A stretch of DNA of 64,000 nt from Aquabacterium fontiphilum (GCF_009909205.1 NZ_JAAAPN010000002.1:310001-374000), one strand, 5' to 3'. Counted from the first letter of the stretch, positions 18,357 through 35,233 are shown. Made by a program: numbers and translations. The notes: generated from the letters alone by a model not told the origin.

Positions 18357-18362
18357 TACAAT
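18357..18362 (+). promoter_or_regulatory. Candidate -10 element for rubredoxin
   Basis: TACAAT at 18357-18362, preceded by TTGCAT/TTGCAA sequences with non-ideal spacing (14-20 bases). It lies 33 bases upstream of the chosen GTG start of the rubredoxin gene and rules out the earlier GTG at 18345 as the main start. Confidence 0.4.
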
Positions 18363-18395
18363 GGATTCATTGTATTCAAGCCGATTCGAAGCAAC

Positions 18396-18569
18396 GTGAG
18401 CGAACTGAGGACCTGGATGTGCCTGATCTGCGGGTGGATTTACGACGAAGCCGCAGGGATGCCTGAGGAGGGCATTGCGCCGGGAACCCGGTGGGAGGAT
18501 GTCCCGGTGAACTGGGTGTGTCCGGAATGCGGCGCACGCAAAGAAGATTTCGAGATGGTTCCGGTGTGA
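18396..18569 (+). CDS. Rubredoxin
   Basis: A 57-residue iron protein with the two CxxC iron-binding loops, CLICGWIYDE and CPECGARKEDF, and the GTRWEDVPVNWVCP core. Rubredoxins carry single electrons. The GTG at 18396 gives the usual short N-terminus (SELRTWMCLICG). The gene lies just ahead of the pilG cluster, an arrangement common in Burkholderiales; a functional link to twitching motility is not shown. Confidence 0.92.
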   Translation: MSELRTWMCLICGWIYDEAAGMPEEGIAPGTRWEDVPVNWVCPECGARKEDFEMVPV

Positions 18570-18653
18570 TGTGCACAACGCAGGCAGCATGCGCTGGCCT
18601 GCGTTTGTCCGTCATGGGCCGCACCAAGACTGTGCACAAGGAGGACCGCATCC

Positions 18654-19049
18654 GTGTCAGATGCCGATCACGCTGAAGCCAGACCTGTCACCAAGGTGCT
18701 GGTGATTGATGACAGCAACACCATCCGGCGCAGCGCCGAGATATTCCTGAAGCAGGGTGGCTACGAGGTGGTCCTGGCGGAAGACGGGTTTGATGCCCTG
18801 TCCAAGGTCAACGATCACGAGCCGAACATCATCTTCTGTGACATCCTGATGCCTCGGCTCGACGGATACCAGACCTGCGCCATCATCAAGCGCAACCCGC
18901 GGTTCGCGCGTACACCGGTCATCATGCTGTCTTCGAAAGATGGCCTGTTCGACAAGGCGCGTGGCCGCATGGTGGGATCGCAGGATTACCTCACCAAGCC
19001 CTTCACCAAAGACCAGCTGCTACAGGCGGTGGCCCAGCACGCCGCCTGA
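18654..19049 (+). CDS. pilG: Twitching motility response regulator PilG
   Basis: A 131-residue receiver-only protein. Acidic pair D19/D20 (VLVIDDSNTIRRSAEIFL), phospho-acceptor D63 (FCDILMPRLDGYQTC), then LTKPF with the conserved Lys. The GTG start has a strong AAGGAGG site nine bases upstream. Identity as PilG rests on sequence style and order: PilG, PilH, PilI, PilJ and ChpA follow one another. In the Pil-Chp system of Pseudomonas, PilG is the ChpA-phosphorylated regulator that promotes pilus extension. Confidence 0.92.
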   Translation: MSDADHAEARPVTKVLVIDDSNTIRRSAEIFLKQGGYEVVLAEDGFDALSKVNDHEPNIIFCDILMPRLDGYQTCAIIKRNPRFARTPVIMLSSKDGLFDKARGRMVGSQDYLTKPFTKDQLLQAVAQHAA

Positions 19050-19120
19050 GCTTTCACCGCAAGCCAGACGGTGCGTGAGACCCGAGACAGGGCGCACGCG
19101 CCAACCTTTGTGAGCCAGTC

Positions 19121-19486
19121 ATGCCGATCCAGAAGATTCTGCTCGTCGACGATTCCAAGACCGAACTGCACGTGCTGTCCGAACTGCTGAGCAAGAAGGG
19201 CTACCAGGTCCGCACCGCAGAAAACGGCGAGGAGGCCTTGCGCCGCCTGCAGGAAGAGGTGCCCGATCTGATCCTGATGGATGTCGTCATGCCCGGGCAG
19301 AACGGCTTTCAGCTGACCCGAACCATCACCCGCGACCCCCAGTTCGCCAATGTGCCGGTGATCATCTGCACCAGCAAGAACCAGGAAACCGACCGTGTCT
19401 GGGGCATGCGTCAGGGCGCGCGCGACTACGTGGTCAAGCCCGTCAATCCTGACGAGTTGCTGGCCAAGATCAAGGCCTTCGGCTGA
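19121..19486 (+). CDS. pilH: Twitching motility response regulator PilH
   Basis: A 121-residue CheY-like protein. D10/D11 in LLVDDSKTEL, phospho-acceptor D54 in LMDVVMPGQNGFQL, Thr/Ser in CTSKNQ and Lys in VVKPVNP. It follows pilG by 71 bases and precedes the CheW-like pilI, as in other Pil-Chp loci. PilH acts against or balances PilG, favouring pilus retraction or acting as a phosphate sink in the best studied species. Confidence 0.93.
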   Translation: MPIQKILLVDDSKTELHVLSELLSKKGYQVRTAENGEEALRRLQEEVPDLILMDVVMPGQNGFQLTRTITRDPQFANVPVIICTSKNQETDRVWGMRQGARDYVVKPVNPDELLAKIKAFG

Positions 19487-19493
19487 CGCGCCC

Positions 19494-20036
19494 ATGGCAA
19501 ACAAGGAAGCCCTCAAGGCCCTTCAGGAACGGCTTGCGCAACGGCTGCAGGATGCCCGTCAGCAGGCGCCCGCGCGCAGTTGGCTGGCCGTCGACATCGC
19601 CGGCCAAGGCTTCCTGCTGCCGCTGGATCAGGCAGGCGAGATCTTCTCCCCCAGTGCGCTGCACGCCGTGCCGCACAGCCGCCCCTGGTTCCTGGGTGTG
19701 GCGAACTTGCGGGGGCAACTTCATGGCGTGGTCGATCTGGCCAGCTTCCTGGGCATGCCCCGCCTGCAGCCGGCGTTGCCGGCTGTGCCCGAAGGGCGCG
19801 ACCCGAGCCGTCTCGTGGCGTTCAACGCAGCGCTTCAGGTCAACGCCGCGTTGTGGGTCGACCGGTTGCTGGGCCTGCGCAACGCCGCTGCGTTGCAGCT
19901 TGCGCCGCAGGGCGGGGCAGGCGAGAAGCCGGGCTTCATGGGGCAGACCATGCGCGACGATCAGGGGCGCACCTGGTATGAACTCAATCTGGCCGCGCTG
20001 TCGGCCGACGACGCTTTTCTGAGAATCGACGCCTGA
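19494..20036 (+). CDS. pilI: CheW-like coupling protein PilI
   Basis: A 180-residue CheW-domain protein that would join the PilJ receptor to ChpA. The domain begins around residue 30 ([22 protein letters not shown]) and contains [26 protein letters not shown] at 19494 lies seven bases after the pilH stop. The N-terminal 27 residues are a charged helix ([21 protein letters not shown]). Confidence 0.9.
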   Translation: MANKEALKALQERLAQRLQDARQQAPARSWLAVDIAGQGFLLPLDQAGEIFSPSALHAVPHSRPWFLGVANLRGQLHGVVDLASFLGMPRLQPALPAVPEGRDPSRLVAFNAALQVNAALWVDRLLGLRNAAALQLAPQGGAGEKPGFMGQTMRDDQGRTWYELNLAALSADDAFLRIDA

Positions 20037-20086
20037 CCGGCCCAGAGGGCCCGCAGGGTGGCAACAAACGTTTGGAGTGTGGACAC

Positions 20087-22420
20087 ATGAGCATCCTGAG
20101 CCGCATCAAGGATCTGGGCAAGAAGCAGGACGAGGAAGAGGTTCAGCCCGACGCCTTGAGCACCGAAGGCATGGTGACGGCCAATGGCGCCCAGGCGGTG
20201 GACACGCAGTCTGCCGGGTCCACGATCTCTCCACCCTCCACGACGGCGTCGACCGACTCCATCATTTCGGAAGCTGCGCCATCCGAGTTTCCGCCGGATT
20301 ACCTGGATGCCCGCAACACGGAGTTGGCGCCGGACGCCGCGTTGTCCGAGCCGCGCACGGGCCTGCCGCTGATCGGCCATCTGCGTCTGGACCGGCAGCA
20401 GCGCGCGCTGGCGGGTGCCTTGGCTGTCGGTGTGGTCGGGCTCGTCATCAGTGCGGTGCTGTCGGTCAACTCCGCCGACCGTCGTGCAGCCCAGGCCGGT
20501 GCGACCGGTCAGGCGCTCATGCAGTCGCAGCGTCTGGCCAAGTCGGTGTCACAGGCGCTGGTGGGCCGCGATCAGGCTTTCCAGGAGGTGTCCGAGAGCG
20601 CCCAGGTGTTGGCCACCAACGTGCGTGGCCTGGCTGAAGGCAACCCCGAAGCCGGGATTGCGCGGCTGGGCGGCGATGCGGCCGAGGCGTTGACGCCGCT
20701 GCTGCCGCTGGTGACCCGTGCCGAACAGAATGCCAAGTTCGTGCTGGATCAGAAGCAGACGCTGACCAAAGTGAGCGCCGCGCTGCGCGAGGTCAATGGC
20801 CAATCGTCCGAGTTGCTGGATCTGGCGGAAGGCATCGCCACAACCCGCATCGAGGGGGGCACGCTGACGGCCGCCGAGGCGGCTGCACTCAACCAGCTTG
20901 TGATGCTGACCCAGCGCATTGGCAAATCGGCCAACGAGTTTCTGACGGTGGAGGGCGTGTCCACTGAGGCCGTGTTCCTGCTGGGCAAGGACTTGAACGC
21001 GTTCAAGGAACTGGCCGAGGGCCTGCTCAACGGCAACGCAGATCTCGGCCTCACCGCAGCGCGCAATCCGGACATCAAAGCGCAGTTGCAAGACCTGCTC
21101 AAGATTTTCGAAGACACGCGCGCGCAGGCGTCTTTCATTCTGGGCTCGCTGCAGGGGCTGGTGGCCGCTCGCGACGCGCAGGTGGCCGTGATCGACGACA
21201 GCGAACCTCTGCGCAAGGGCCTCGAAGCCGTGCAGACGCGGCTGGCAGAGGGGGCCGGCATCGGTGGCATCAACGTTGCGCTGATCTTGCTGTCGCTGCT
21301 GGTCACGGGTTGTGCGGCCTACGGCCTGCTGCGCGTCTTCCTGACCGACCAGCGTCACCGCGCCCAGGTTGCAGAGTTCCAGCGCCAGGAGGCCGAACGC
21401 CAGGAGCGCGAAGCCAAGCGGGTGAACGATGCCAACCAGGCGGCCATTCTGCGTTTGATGAATGAGCTGCAACAGGTGGCCGAAGGTGACCTGACGCAAC
21501 AGGCCACTGTGACCGAGGACATCACCGGCGCCATCGCCGACTCGGTGAACTTCACCGTGGAGGAACTGCGCACACTGGTGTCGCAGGTGCAGAGCACCGT
21601 GCAGCGCGTGACCGACACCACCGGCCAGGTGGAAGCCACGTCGACCGAGCTGCTGGCCGCCTCCGACGAGCAACTGCGCGAGATTCGCGAAACGGGCGAA
21701 TCGGTGCTGCGCATGGCCGGCCGAATCAACGACGTGTCCGGACAGGCCCAGCAGTCTGCCGAAGTGGCCCGCCAGTCGCTGAGTGCGGCCGAATCCGGCT
21801 TGCTGGCCGTGCAGAACGCCATCGGTGGCATGAACACCATCCGCGAGCAGATTCAGGAAACCTCCAAGCGCATCAAGCGGCTGGGCGAGTCGTCTCAGGA
21901 GATCGGCGAAATCACCGAGCTGATCTCCGACATTACCGAACAGACCAACGTGCTGGCGCTGAACGCCGCCATCCAGGCGGCGTCTGCAGGTGAAGCCGGT
22001 CGGGGCTTCTCGGTGGTGGCCGAAGAAGTGCAGCGCCTCGCTGAACGCTCGGCTGATGCGACCCGCGAAATTGCTGCACTGGTGCGCACCATTCAGACCG
22101 ACACGCAAGACGCTGTGGCCGCCATGGAGCGCTCCACGCAAGGTGTGGTCGAAGGGGCCCGCCTGTCTGACGCCGCCGGCACCGCACTGAACGACATCGA
22201 CCGCGTGTCGCGTCGTCTGGCCGAGCTGATTGAAGAGATTTCCGATCAGGCACTGAAAGAGGCAGAAAGCGCCAATGTGGTGGTGGCCAACATCCAGCAC
22301 ATCTTTGCCGTGACCGAGCAGACCGGTGAGGGCACGCGCTCCACCACCCAGCTGGTGCGAGAGCTGTCCCGGATCGCCCAGGAACTCCAACAGTCGGTGG
22401 CCCGATTCAAGATTGCCTGA
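20087..22420 (+). CDS. pilJ: Methyl-accepting chemotaxis protein PilJ
   Basis: A 777-residue chemoreceptor of the Pil-Chp system. An unusual cytosolic N-terminus of about 100 residues comes before TM1 (about 107-128, [19 protein letters not shown]). A helical periplasmic PilJ-type region follows, then TM2 near residue 400 ([24 protein letters not shown]), a HAMP-like linker and the signalling hairpin with tip [37 protein letters not shown] lies ten bases before the ATG. No methyltransferase gene (pilK) accompanies it, so adaptation enzymes must be encoded elsewhere or be absent. Confidence 0.93.
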   Translation: MSILSRIKDLGKKQDEEEVQPDALSTEGMVTANGAQAVDTQSAGSTISPPSTTASTDSIISEAAPSEFPPDYLDARNTELAPDAALSEPRTGLPLIGHLRLDRQQRALAGALAVGVVGLVISAVLSVNSADRRAAQAGATGQALMQSQRLAKSVSQALVGRDQAFQEVSESAQVLATNVRGLAEGNPEAGIARLGGDAAEALTPLLPLVTRAEQNAKFVLDQKQTLTKVSAALREVNGQSSELLDLAEGIATTRIEGGTLTAAEAAALNQLVMLTQRIGKSANEFLTVEGVSTEAVFLLGKDLNAFKELAEGLLNGNADLGLTAARNPDIKAQLQDLLKIFEDTRAQASFILGSLQGLVAARDAQVAVIDDSEPLRKGLEAVQTRLAEGAGIGGINVALILLSLLVTGCAAYGLLRVFLTDQRHRAQVAEFQRQEAERQEREAKRVNDANQAAILRLMNELQQVAEGDLTQQATVTEDITGAIADSVNFTVEELRTLVSQVQSTVQRVTDTTGQVEATSTELLAASDEQLREIRETGESVLRMAGRINDVSGQAQQSAEVARQSLSAAESGLLAVQNAIGGMNTIREQIQETSKRIKRLGESSQEIGEITELISDITEQTNVLALNAAIQAASAGEAGRGFSVVAEEVQRLAERSADATREIAALVRTIQTDTQDAVAAMERSTQGVVEGARLSDAAGTALNDIDRVSRRLAELIEEISDQALKEAESANVVVANIQHIFAVTEQTGEGTRSTTQLVRELSRIAQELQQSVARFKIA

Positions 22421-22423
22421 TCC

Positions 22424-28674
<6,251 letters not shown>

Positions 28675-28675
<1 letters not shown>

Positions 28676-29772
28676 TGCACGACCAGTCCCCTCTTGCCGT
28701 TCCTGACGGCCGCCCGGAAGCCAGTGACGCCATGGCTCACCTTGCTGCGCTGACCGCGCAGCGAGACCGCGAGTTGCTCGATGTGTCGCTGGCTCAGGGG
28801 GTGCTGGAATTGCTCGGGGCATGCAGCGCCGGTGTGTACCGCCTGGTGGGACGGGAAGATGAGCAGCGGCATTGGTATCAGTGCGGGCTGGCGCGCAAGG
28901 GGCAGATTGCGGTCAGCGATCCCGCCTGGATTGACCTGCACGATCTGCCGGACGAGGCCGCTTATCCGGTTCGCCAGCAGGCGCTGGCCGCGCGCGCGCT
29001 GGCCCAGGTCGAGGTGCATGCCACCCCGCTGGACCCCGGCCCTCACCTGACGGTGTTGCCCCTGCTGGTCGAGTTGGGCCTGCCCGGCGTGTTGGAAGTG
29101 CGCACCGAGCAGCCGCTGACGGCGGCTGCATTGCGGCCGATCCAGACTTTGTTGAAGGTGTTCGGTAACTTCCAGAATCTTCTGGAATCGAGCCAGCGCG
29201 ATGCGCTGACGGGCTTGCTCAACCGGCAGACGTTTGATGCGACCTTCCTGAAGGCCTCCATGCCGGCCAGCAGGATGGGCGCTGGCGGGCCTTCGGATGA
29301 TCGGCGGACGAACCCCGCGACCGGCTACTGGCTGGGCGTGGTGGACATCGACCATTTCAAGTTGGTGAATGACCGCTTCGGCCACTTGATTGGCGACGAG
29401 GTGCTGGTTCTGGTGGCGCGCATCATGCGGCAATCCTTCCGGCACTATGACCGGCTGTACCGCTTCGGTGGCGAGGAATTCGTTGTCTTGCTGCGCGGCG
29501 GCATCGAGTCGGATGCGCAGGGGGCGTTCGAGCGCTTCCGTCAGAACGTGGCGTCCTACCCCTTCCCCCAGGTCGGGCAGGTCACGGTCAGCGTGGGCTT
29601 CACTGAGGTGCGCCACCAGGACACGCCCAATGTCGCCTTCCAGCGCGCAGACGAGAGCGTCTACGTGGCCAAACACCAGGGGCGCAACCGGGTGCTGGGC
29701 TACGAAGGCCTGGTGCGCGACGGCGTGCTGAGATCCGGCGACGCCGTCATCGGCGACGTCGAGCTCTTCTGA
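28675..29772 (+). CDS. GGDEF diguanylate cyclase with C-terminal -DVELF tail
   Basis: A 365-residue protein. The N-terminal ~165 residues look like a non-catalytic sensory or GAF-like domain. The GGDEF domain follows (DALTGLLNRQTFD, DIDHFKLVNDRFGH) with active motif GGEEF at residues 265-269, so it should make cyclic di-GMP. It ends GDVELF, the same tail as the CheZ-like and CheX proteins in this window. The ATG overlaps the last base of the chpA stop (TGATG), so its translation is coupled to ChpA. This suggests cyclic di-GMP output tied to twitching signalling. Confidence 0.9.
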
Positions 29773-29775
29773 ACG

Positions 29776-29797
29776 CGCGCCGCTGATCAGCCGCGCG
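29776..29797. terminator. Dyad between convergent GGDEF and photolyase genes
   Basis: The palindrome GCTGATCAGC (29782-29791) extends after one mismatch to five more pairs on each side. It sits between two converging stop codons and could end transcription from both sides, but it lacks a T tract. Confidence 0.35.
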
Positions 29798-31313
29798 GGG
29801 CGGCGCCTTCCTTGACCACGGCAAACCGGGCCAGTGTTTCGGTTCGGGCCTCGTCGTGCTGCACGATGGGTTGCGGATAGTCCCGCCCGATCACCACGTC
29901 GTCACAGGCGGCCAAGTCGGCTGGCCGAGCGAGCCAGGGGGCGTGCAGCGCCTTGTCGGGCAACCCGGCCAGTTCCGGCACATAGCGACGGATGAACTTG
30001 CCTTGCGGATCGAAGCGCTCGCTCTGGCTCACAGGGTTGAAGATGCGGAAGTAGGGCTGCGCGTCGCAGCCGGTGGAGGCCGCCCACTGCCAGCCGCCAT
30101 TGTTGGCGGCCAGGTCGTAGTCCAGCAACTTTTCGGCGAAGTAGGCCTCGCCCTTTCGCCAGTCGATGCCCAGATCCTTGGTCAGGAAGCTGGCTGTGAC
30201 CATGCGCAGCCGGTTGTGCATGTAGCCGGTCTGGTTGAGTTGCCGCATGGCCGCGTCCACCAGCGGGTAGCCGGTCCGACCCTCGCACCAGGCCTGGAAA
30301 TGCGCGTTGGCGCGCGCGCCATGGGCCCATTTGATGCGGTCGTACTCGGGCTTGAAGGCGTGTTCGACCACGCGCGGGTGGTGGAACAGGATTTGGTGAT
30401 AGAAATCGCGCCAGATCAGCTCCGACAGCCAGCCCTCGGCACCCTCGGTGTCCTTTGATGCCTGCGACCTGGCCTGCATGCGCTCCCAGGCCAGCCCTGC
30501 CAGTTCGCGGATGGAGACGGTGCCAAAACGCAGGTGGGTAGACAGGTAGCTGGGCCCCTTGACGCCTGGGAAGTCGCGCGTCTCGCGGTAGCGGTCCAGA
30601 CGGGGCAGGAAATCGGCCAGCAGGCTGGCGGCACCCGACATGCCGGTGGGCAGCACCAGGTCGTCCACCGGCTCGAAGCCGATCTCGGTCAGCGTGGGCA
30701 CCGCCTGGCCAGCCGGGCGCCGCAGCGCCTCTGGCACCGGTGCCAGGTGACGCGCGTGCGCCTCGACGCCGTATGGTTTCAGGTAGAAGGGCTCCAGCTT
30801 CTTGAGCCAGGCGCGCTTGTAGGGGGTAAAGACGCTGTAGGGCGTGTCGTTGCCTGTCAAGACCTCATCACGCTCGAAGACCACGTGGTCCTTGAAGGTG
30901 TACAGCATGATGCCGTCGTCGCTCAGGCGCCCCCGCACCTGGGCGTCACGCGCCAGCGCCACCGGATCGTCGTCATGGTTGGCGTAGACGTTCTGCACCC
31001 CCAGTTCGCGAGCCAGGCGGGGAATCTCGGCGCGGGCCTTGCCGTGGCGCACGATCAGCCCGACATGCTCAGGGTGTGGCACGCCCGTGGTCAGCGCAAG
31101 CTGCCGCAAGCCCTGGTCCAGCTCGACCAGGCTTTCGCGGATGAAGGCCACGCGTCGGTCGCGGCGGGGCAGGGCGTCCAGGATCGCGGTGTCGAACACG
31201 AATGCGCACCACACCCTGCGGGCGCCTTTCAGGGCGTGAAAGAGCGCAGCGTGGTCGGTGTGGCGAAGGTCTCGCCGGAACCACACCAGCGCGGACAACA
31301 TCGGCTCGCTCAT
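29787..31313 (-). CDS. phrB: Deoxyribodipyrimidine photolyase
   Basis: A 508-residue class I photolyase, which repairs UV pyrimidine dimers using light. The N-terminal antenna domain begins LVWFRRDLRHTDHAALFHA. The C-terminal FAD domain carries WLSELIWRDFYHQIL, GRTGYPLVDAAMRQL, MHNRLRMVTASFLTKDL and NNGGWQWAASTGCDAQPYFRIFNP. Length fits the family. It is divergent from the algH operon 53 bases away. Confidence 0.96.
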   Translation of the reverse strand: MSEPMLSALVWFRRDLRHTDHAALFHALKGARRVWCAFVFDTAILDALPRRDRRVAFIRESLVELDQGLRQLALTTGVPHPEHVGLIVRHGKARAEIPRLARELGVQNVYANHDDDPVALARDAQVRGRLSDDGIMLYTFKDHVVFERDEVLTGNDTPYSVFTPYKRAWLKKLEPFYLKPYGVEAHARHLAPVPEALRRPAGQAVPTLTEIGFEPVDDLVLPTGMSGAASLLADFLPRLDRYRETRDFPGVKGPSYLSTHLRFGTVSIRELAGLAWERMQARSQASKDTEGAEGWLSELIWRDFYHQILFHHPRVVEHAFKPEYDRIKWAHGARANAHFQAWCEGRTGYPLVDAAMRQLNQTGYMHNRLRMVTASFLTKDLGIDWRKGEAYFAEKLLDYDLAANNGGWQWAASTGCDAQPYFRIFNPVSQSERFDPQGKFIRRYVPELAGLPDKALHAPWLARPADLAACDDVVIGRDYPQPIVQHDEARTETLARFAVVKEGAAPRG

Positions 31314-31366
31314 GGTGATGCGTTGATTTAAGGGCGCAAGGGGGCAGGGCGTCTAAAATCCGGGTC

Positions 31367-31957
31367 ATGTCTGCCGGCACCGCCTCATCCCCCATCGATC
31401 TGACCAATCAGTTTCTCATTGCCATGCCCAGCATGCGCGATGATCATTTTGCCGGCACGGTGGTCTACCTGTGCGAGCACAACGAGCGCGGTGCGCTGGG
31501 CTTGGTCATCAATCGTCCCACCGACATCGGGCTGGCCCACCTGTTCGACAAGGTTGACCTCAAACTGGCGCGAGCTGACTTGAGCGAGGCGCCGGTGTTC
31601 TACGGCGGGCCTGTGCAGACCGAACGCGGCTTCGTGCTGCACGAGCGACTGGACGAAGAGGGCGGTCACTACGCCTCGACGCTGAAAATCGACGGCGGCC
31701 TGGAGATGACCACTTCGCGGGACGTGCTCGAGGCCATGGCCAGCGGGGCAGGCCCGCGCAAGGTGTTCGTGGCGCTGGGTTACTCCGGCTGGGGCGCAGG
31801 CCAGCTCGAAGACGAGATCAGCCGCAACGGCTGGCTGACGGTGCCGGCCCAGACTGACCTCATCTTCGACACCCCTGTCGACGAGCGCTACGACCGCGCG
31901 CTGTCGCTGCTGGGCGTCGACCGCCATTTCCTGATGGGCGAGGCAGGCCACGCATGA
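31367..31957 (+). CDS. algH: YqgE/AlgH family protein
   Basis: A 196-residue protein of the UPF0301/YqgE (AlgH) family. Family motifs: NQFLIAMPSMRDDHFAGTVVYLCEHNERGALGLVINRP near the N-terminus and VFYGGPVQTERGFVLH. In Pseudomonas it was named as an alginate regulator; its biochemical role remains unclear. It is the first gene of a tightly packed operon with ruvX, pyrR, pyrB, pyrC' and plsC. A TAAAAT hexamer at 31354-31359 is very close to the ATG and may not be the true -10. Confidence 0.93.
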   Translation: MSAGTASSPIDLTNQFLIAMPSMRDDHFAGTVVYLCEHNERGALGLVINRPTDIGLAHLFDKVDLKLARADLSEAPVFYGGPVQTERGFVLHERLDEEGGHYASTLKIDGGLEMTTSRDVLEAMASGAGPRKVFVALGYSGWGAGQLEDEISRNGWLTVPAQTDLIFDTPVDERYDRALSLLGVDRHFLMGEAGHA

Positions 31958-32394
31958 GCGCGTCTCCGGCCGCGCGGGCACAGACCTTTCTGGCGTTCGA
32001 TTTCGGTTTGAAGCGTGTGGGGGTGGCCACCGGCAACACCCTGCTGGGTCAGGCCCGACCGCTGCGCACGATTGCGGCCGAGGGCGACGCCCGGTTTGCC
32101 GCCATCGGCAAGCTCATCGAAGAATGGGCGCCTGACGCCCTGGTCGTGGGCGTGCCCTTCCATCCCGACGGCGCCGAGCATGAGAACACGGTGCGTGCGC
32201 GCCGTTTCGGGCGGCAACTGCACGGGCGGTTTCGTCTGCCTGTCATCGAAGTCGACGAACGTTACTCGACCACGGAAGCACAATCGGCCCAGGCGCGCGA
32301 TCTGGATGCCGCCTCGGCGGCCATCATCCTGCAGCAGCACCTCGATGCGCTGGCATCGGCGGCCGTGATTCCTGACGAACCAAGCGAGGCCTGA
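31954..32394 (+). CDS. ruvX: RuvX/YqgF Holliday junction resolvase family nuclease
   Basis: A 146-residue RNase H-fold protein (FLAFDFGLKRVGVATG with the first catalytic Asp; VVGVPFHPDG; VDERYSTTEA; late Asp in ARDLDAASAAIIL). The YqgF family was proposed to resolve Holliday junctions and also functions in 16S rRNA processing. It overlaps algH by four bases (ATGA) and is followed directly by pyrR. Confidence 0.92.
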   Translation: MSASPAARAQTFLAFDFGLKRVGVATGNTLLGQARPLRTIAAEGDARFAAIGKLIEEWAPDALVVGVPFHPDGAEHENTVRARRFGRQLHGRFRLPVIEVDERYSTTEAQSAQARDLDAASAAIILQQHLDALASAAVIPDEPSEA

Positions 32395-32907
32395 GTGAAC
32401 ACCCCCCATACCCTGCGGCTGGACGCCGAAGCCCTGTACGACAACCTGCTGCAAGGCGTGCGCCGCCTCGTCGAGCCCGGCACCGTGCTGGTGGGCGTGT
32501 GGTCGGGCGGGGCCTGGCTGGCCGAGCGGCTGAGCCGCGACCTGGGCCTGAACGCGCCACATGGCGTCATCTCGTCGGCCCTGCACCGCGATGATTTCGG
32601 TTCGCGTGGCATGACGGCCACCAAGGCCGCGAGCACGCACCTGCCCTTCGAGGTCGATGGCCAGCGCATCCTGCTGATCGACGATGTGCTCTACACCGGG
32701 CGCACCACGCGGGCCGTGATCAACGAGCTGTTCGATTTCGGCCGGCCTGCCAGCGTGACACTGGCCGTGCTGGTGGATCGCGGTGGCCGCGAGCTGCCCA
32801 TCGAGCCCGCCTTTTCTGCTGCCCGCATCACCCTGCCGGCCAACGAGCGTGTGTCGCTCGACCGCGCCGAGGACGGCCGCTTCCAGTTTCATTTCGAGAG
32901 GGTCTGA
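32395..32907 (+). CDS. pyrR: PyrR bifunctional pyrimidine regulator/uracil phosphoribosyltransferase
   Basis: A 170-residue phosphoribosyltransferase-fold protein with the PRPP loop [21 protein letters not shown]. PyrR proteins bind pyr mRNA in Gram-positives and have uracil phosphoribosyltransferase activity; in proteobacteria the regulatory role is less clear. GTG start directly follows the ruvX stop. The pyrB ATG shares a base with its stop codon. I saw no obvious PyrR-type attenuator in the tight junctions around it. Confidence 0.9.
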   Translation: MNTPHTLRLDAEALYDNLLQGVRRLVEPGTVLVGVWSGGAWLAERLSRDLGLNAPHGVISSALHRDDFGSRGMTATKAASTHLPFEVDGQRILLIDDVLYTGRTTRAVINELFDFGRPASVTLAVLVDRGGRELPIEPAFSAARITLPANERVSLDRAEDGRFQFHFERV

Positions 32908-33890
32908 TGTCCACCCCCGCCCCCTTCCGCAAACCGCAGCGCAACCCGCAGCTCAACAGCCACGGCGAGCTGATCCACCTGCTGTCCACCGAGGGCCTGC
33001 CCAAGGCCATCATCCACCAGATCCTGGACACGGCCGAAACCTTTCTGAGCGTCAACGACCGCGAGGTCAAGAAGGTGCCGCTGCTGCGCGGCAAGAGCGT
33101 GTTCAACCTGTTCTTCGAGAACAGCACCCGCACGCGCACCACCTTCGAGATCGCGGCCAAGCGCCTGTCGGCCGATGTCATCAACCTGGACATCGCGCGG
33201 TCATCGGCGGCCAAGGGCGAAAGCCTGCTGGATACCATCGCCAACCTGTCGGCCATGAGCGCCGACATGTTCGTGGTGCGTCATTCCGAGTCGGGTGCCC
33301 CTTACCTGATTGCCCAGCATGTGGCGCCGCATGTGCACGTGGTCAACGCCGGTGATGGGCGGCACGCACACCCGACGCAGGCGCTGCTGGACATGTACAC
33401 CATCCGGCACTACAAGAAGGACTTCACCAACCTGACCGTGGCCATCGTCGGTGACATCGTGCATTCGCGCGTGGCGCGGTCCAACATCCACGCGCTGACC
33501 ACGTTGGGCGTACCCGAGGTGCGCGTGGTGGGTCCACGCACGCTGGTGCCCGGTGACCTGCGCGAGATGGGTGTGCGGGTGTGCCACAGCATGGAAGAGG
33601 GCATCAAGGATGCCGACGTCGTGATCATGCTGCGCCTGCAAAACGAGCGCATGAGCGGCGGCATGCTGCCCAGCTCCGGCGAGTTCTTCAAGGAGTTCGG
33701 CCTGACGGATGCCAAGCTGGCGCTGGCTCGGCCGGATGCCATCGTCATGCATCCGGGCCCCATCAACCGCGGGGTGGAGATCGCCTCGTCGGTGGCCGAT
33801 GGCAAGCAGAGCGTCATCCTGCCGCAGGTCACGTTCGGCATCGCCGTGCGCATGGCCGTGATGTCCATTCTGGCTGGTAACGAAGCATGA
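32907..33890 (+). CDS. pyrB: Aspartate carbamoyltransferase catalytic chain
   Basis: A 327-residue enzyme that makes N-carbamoyl-aspartate from carbamoyl phosphate and aspartate. The phosphate loop is [13 protein letters not shown], followed by [12 protein letters not shown] and [14 protein letters not shown]. No pyrI regulatory chain is encoded. Instead the next gene encodes a dihydroorotase-like protein lacking metal ligands, matching the Pseudomonas-type PyrB-PyrC' dodecamer, where PyrC' supports ATCase assembly. The two genes overlap by four bases. Confidence 0.96.
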   Translation: MSTPAPFRKPQRNPQLNSHGELIHLLSTEGLPKAIIHQILDTAETFLSVNDREVKKVPLLRGKSVFNLFFENSTRTRTTFEIAAKRLSADVINLDIARSSAAKGESLLDTIANLSAMSADMFVVRHSESGAPYLIAQHVAPHVHVVNAGDGRHAHPTQALLDMYTIRHYKKDFTNLTVAIVGDIVHSRVARSNIHALTTLGVPEVRVVGPRTLVPGDLREMGVRVCHSMEEGIKDADVVIMLRLQNERMSGGMLPSSGEFFKEFGLTDAKLALARPDAIVMHPGPINRGVEIASSVADGKQSVILPQVTFGIAVRMAVMSILAGNEA

Positions 33891-35233
33891 GCAGCAAGAT
33901 CCTCATTCGCAACGGTCGCCTGGTCGACCCCGCTTCCGGCCTGGATCAGGTCGGTGACCTGGCCATCGCCGGTGGCCGCATCAGTGCGATTGGCAGCGTG
34001 AGCGCCGATTTCGCTCCCGACCGGGTGATCGATGCCACCGGTCTTGTCGTGGCGCCCGGCCTGGTCGATCTGGCGGCCCGCCTGCGTGAGCCCGGCTACG
34101 AGCACGAAGGCATGCTCGAGTCGGAGCTGGCGGCGGCGGCAGCCGGCGGCGTCACCAGCGTGGTGTGCCTCCCTGATACCGACCCGACGCTCGACGAGCC
34201 TGGCCTGGTCGAGATGCTCAAGCTGCGTGCGCGCAAGCTCAGCCGTTGCCGCTTGTTCCCGTTGGGCGCGCTCACGCGCGGCCTCAAGGGCGAGGCGCTG
34301 ACCGAGATGGCCGAGCTCACCGAGGCGGGCTGCGTGGGCTTTTCTCAGGCCGAGGTGGCGGTGCGCGACACCCAGGTCCTGCAGCGCGCACTGCAGTACG
34401 CCGGCACCTTTGGCTACAGCGTGTGGCTGCGCCCGCAAGACCCCTGGCTGGGCAAAGGCGTGGCGGCCAGCGGCCCCGTGGCCACCCGGCTGGGGCTCGC
34501 GGGCGTGCCCGTGGCCGCCGAGACCGTGGCGCTGCACACCATGATCGAGCTGGTGCGCGCCACGGGCGCGCGGGTGCACCTGTGCCGCATCTCGAGTGCG
34601 GCGGGCGTTGAACTGGTGCGCCAGGCCAAGGCGCAGGGCTTGCCCATCACGGCCGATGTCAGCATCAATTCGCTCATGCTCACCGATGTGGACATTGGCT
34701 ACTTCAACCCCGCCATGCGCCTGAACCCGCCGCTGCGCCAGGGGCGCGACCGCGATGCGCTGCAGGCCGGCCTGGCCGACGGCACGCTGGACGCGCTGGT
34801 GTCCGACCACACCCCGGTGGATGCCGATGAGAAGACGTTACCGTTCGGCGAAGCCACGCCGGGCGGGACCGGGCTGGAGCTGCTGCTCAGTCTGGCGCTG
34901 AAGTGGTCGGGCGCCGACGCGCAAGACCAACCTGATGCCGAGCGCCTTCGCCAGGCGCTGGCCGTGGTCACGCAGGGGCCGGTCAAGGTGCTGGGCGAGG
35001 CGCTGGGCTCCTTGTCATCCAGCGCGGGCCGGCTTGTCTCTGGCGGCGTGGCCGATCTGGTGTTGTTCGACCCGGCCGCACGCTGGCGCGTCGAGCCGGA
35101 TCAGCTCATCAGCCAGGGCAAGCACACGCCGTTTGCCTTCCAGACCACCGGGTTCGAGCTGGCGGGTCGCGTGCGTGCCACGCTGGTGGCCGGGCAGGTG
35201 GCCTACGAGCAAGAGGGCGGCCTCGGCGCATGA
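33887..35233 (+). CDS. pyrC': Inactive dihydroorotase-like PyrC' (PyrB partner)
   Basis: A 448-residue amidohydrolase-fold protein similar to class I dihydroorotases. Where active enzymes have the metal motif D-x-H-x-H before LREPG, this one reads D61-L-A-A-R-L-REPG, so both His ligands (positions 63 and 65) are replaced by Ala and Arg. The later [11 protein letters not shown] region is kept. Following pyrB with an ATGA overlap, it is best explained as the structural pseudo-dihydroorotase described in Pseudomonas. A functional pyrC must lie elsewhere. Confidence 0.85.
   Translation: MSSKILIRNGRLVDPASGLDQVGDLAIAGGRISAIGSVSADFAPDRVIDATGLVVAPGLVDLAARLREPGYEHEGMLESELAAAAAGGVTSVVCLPDTDPTLDEPGLVEMLKLRARKLSRCRLFPLGALTRGLKGEALTEMAELTEAGCVGFSQAEVAVRDTQVLQRALQYAGTFGYSVWLRPQDPWLGKGVAASGPVATRLGLAGVPVAAETVALHTMIELVRATGARVHLCRISSAAGVELVRQAKAQGLPITADVSINSLMLTDVDIGYFNPAMRLNPPLRQGRDRDALQAGLADGTLDALVSDHTPVDADEKTLPFGEATPGGTGLELLLSLALKWSGADAQDQPDAERLRQALAVVTQGPVKVLGEALGSLSSSAGRLVSGGVADLVLFDPAARWRVEPDQLISQGKHTPFAFQTTGFELAGRVRATLVAGQVAYEQEGGLGA

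Noticed and set aside
18345-18395. Longer rubredoxin start at GTG 18345
   Set aside because: It lies upstream of the TACAAT -10 candidate and adds residues that rubredoxins do not have.
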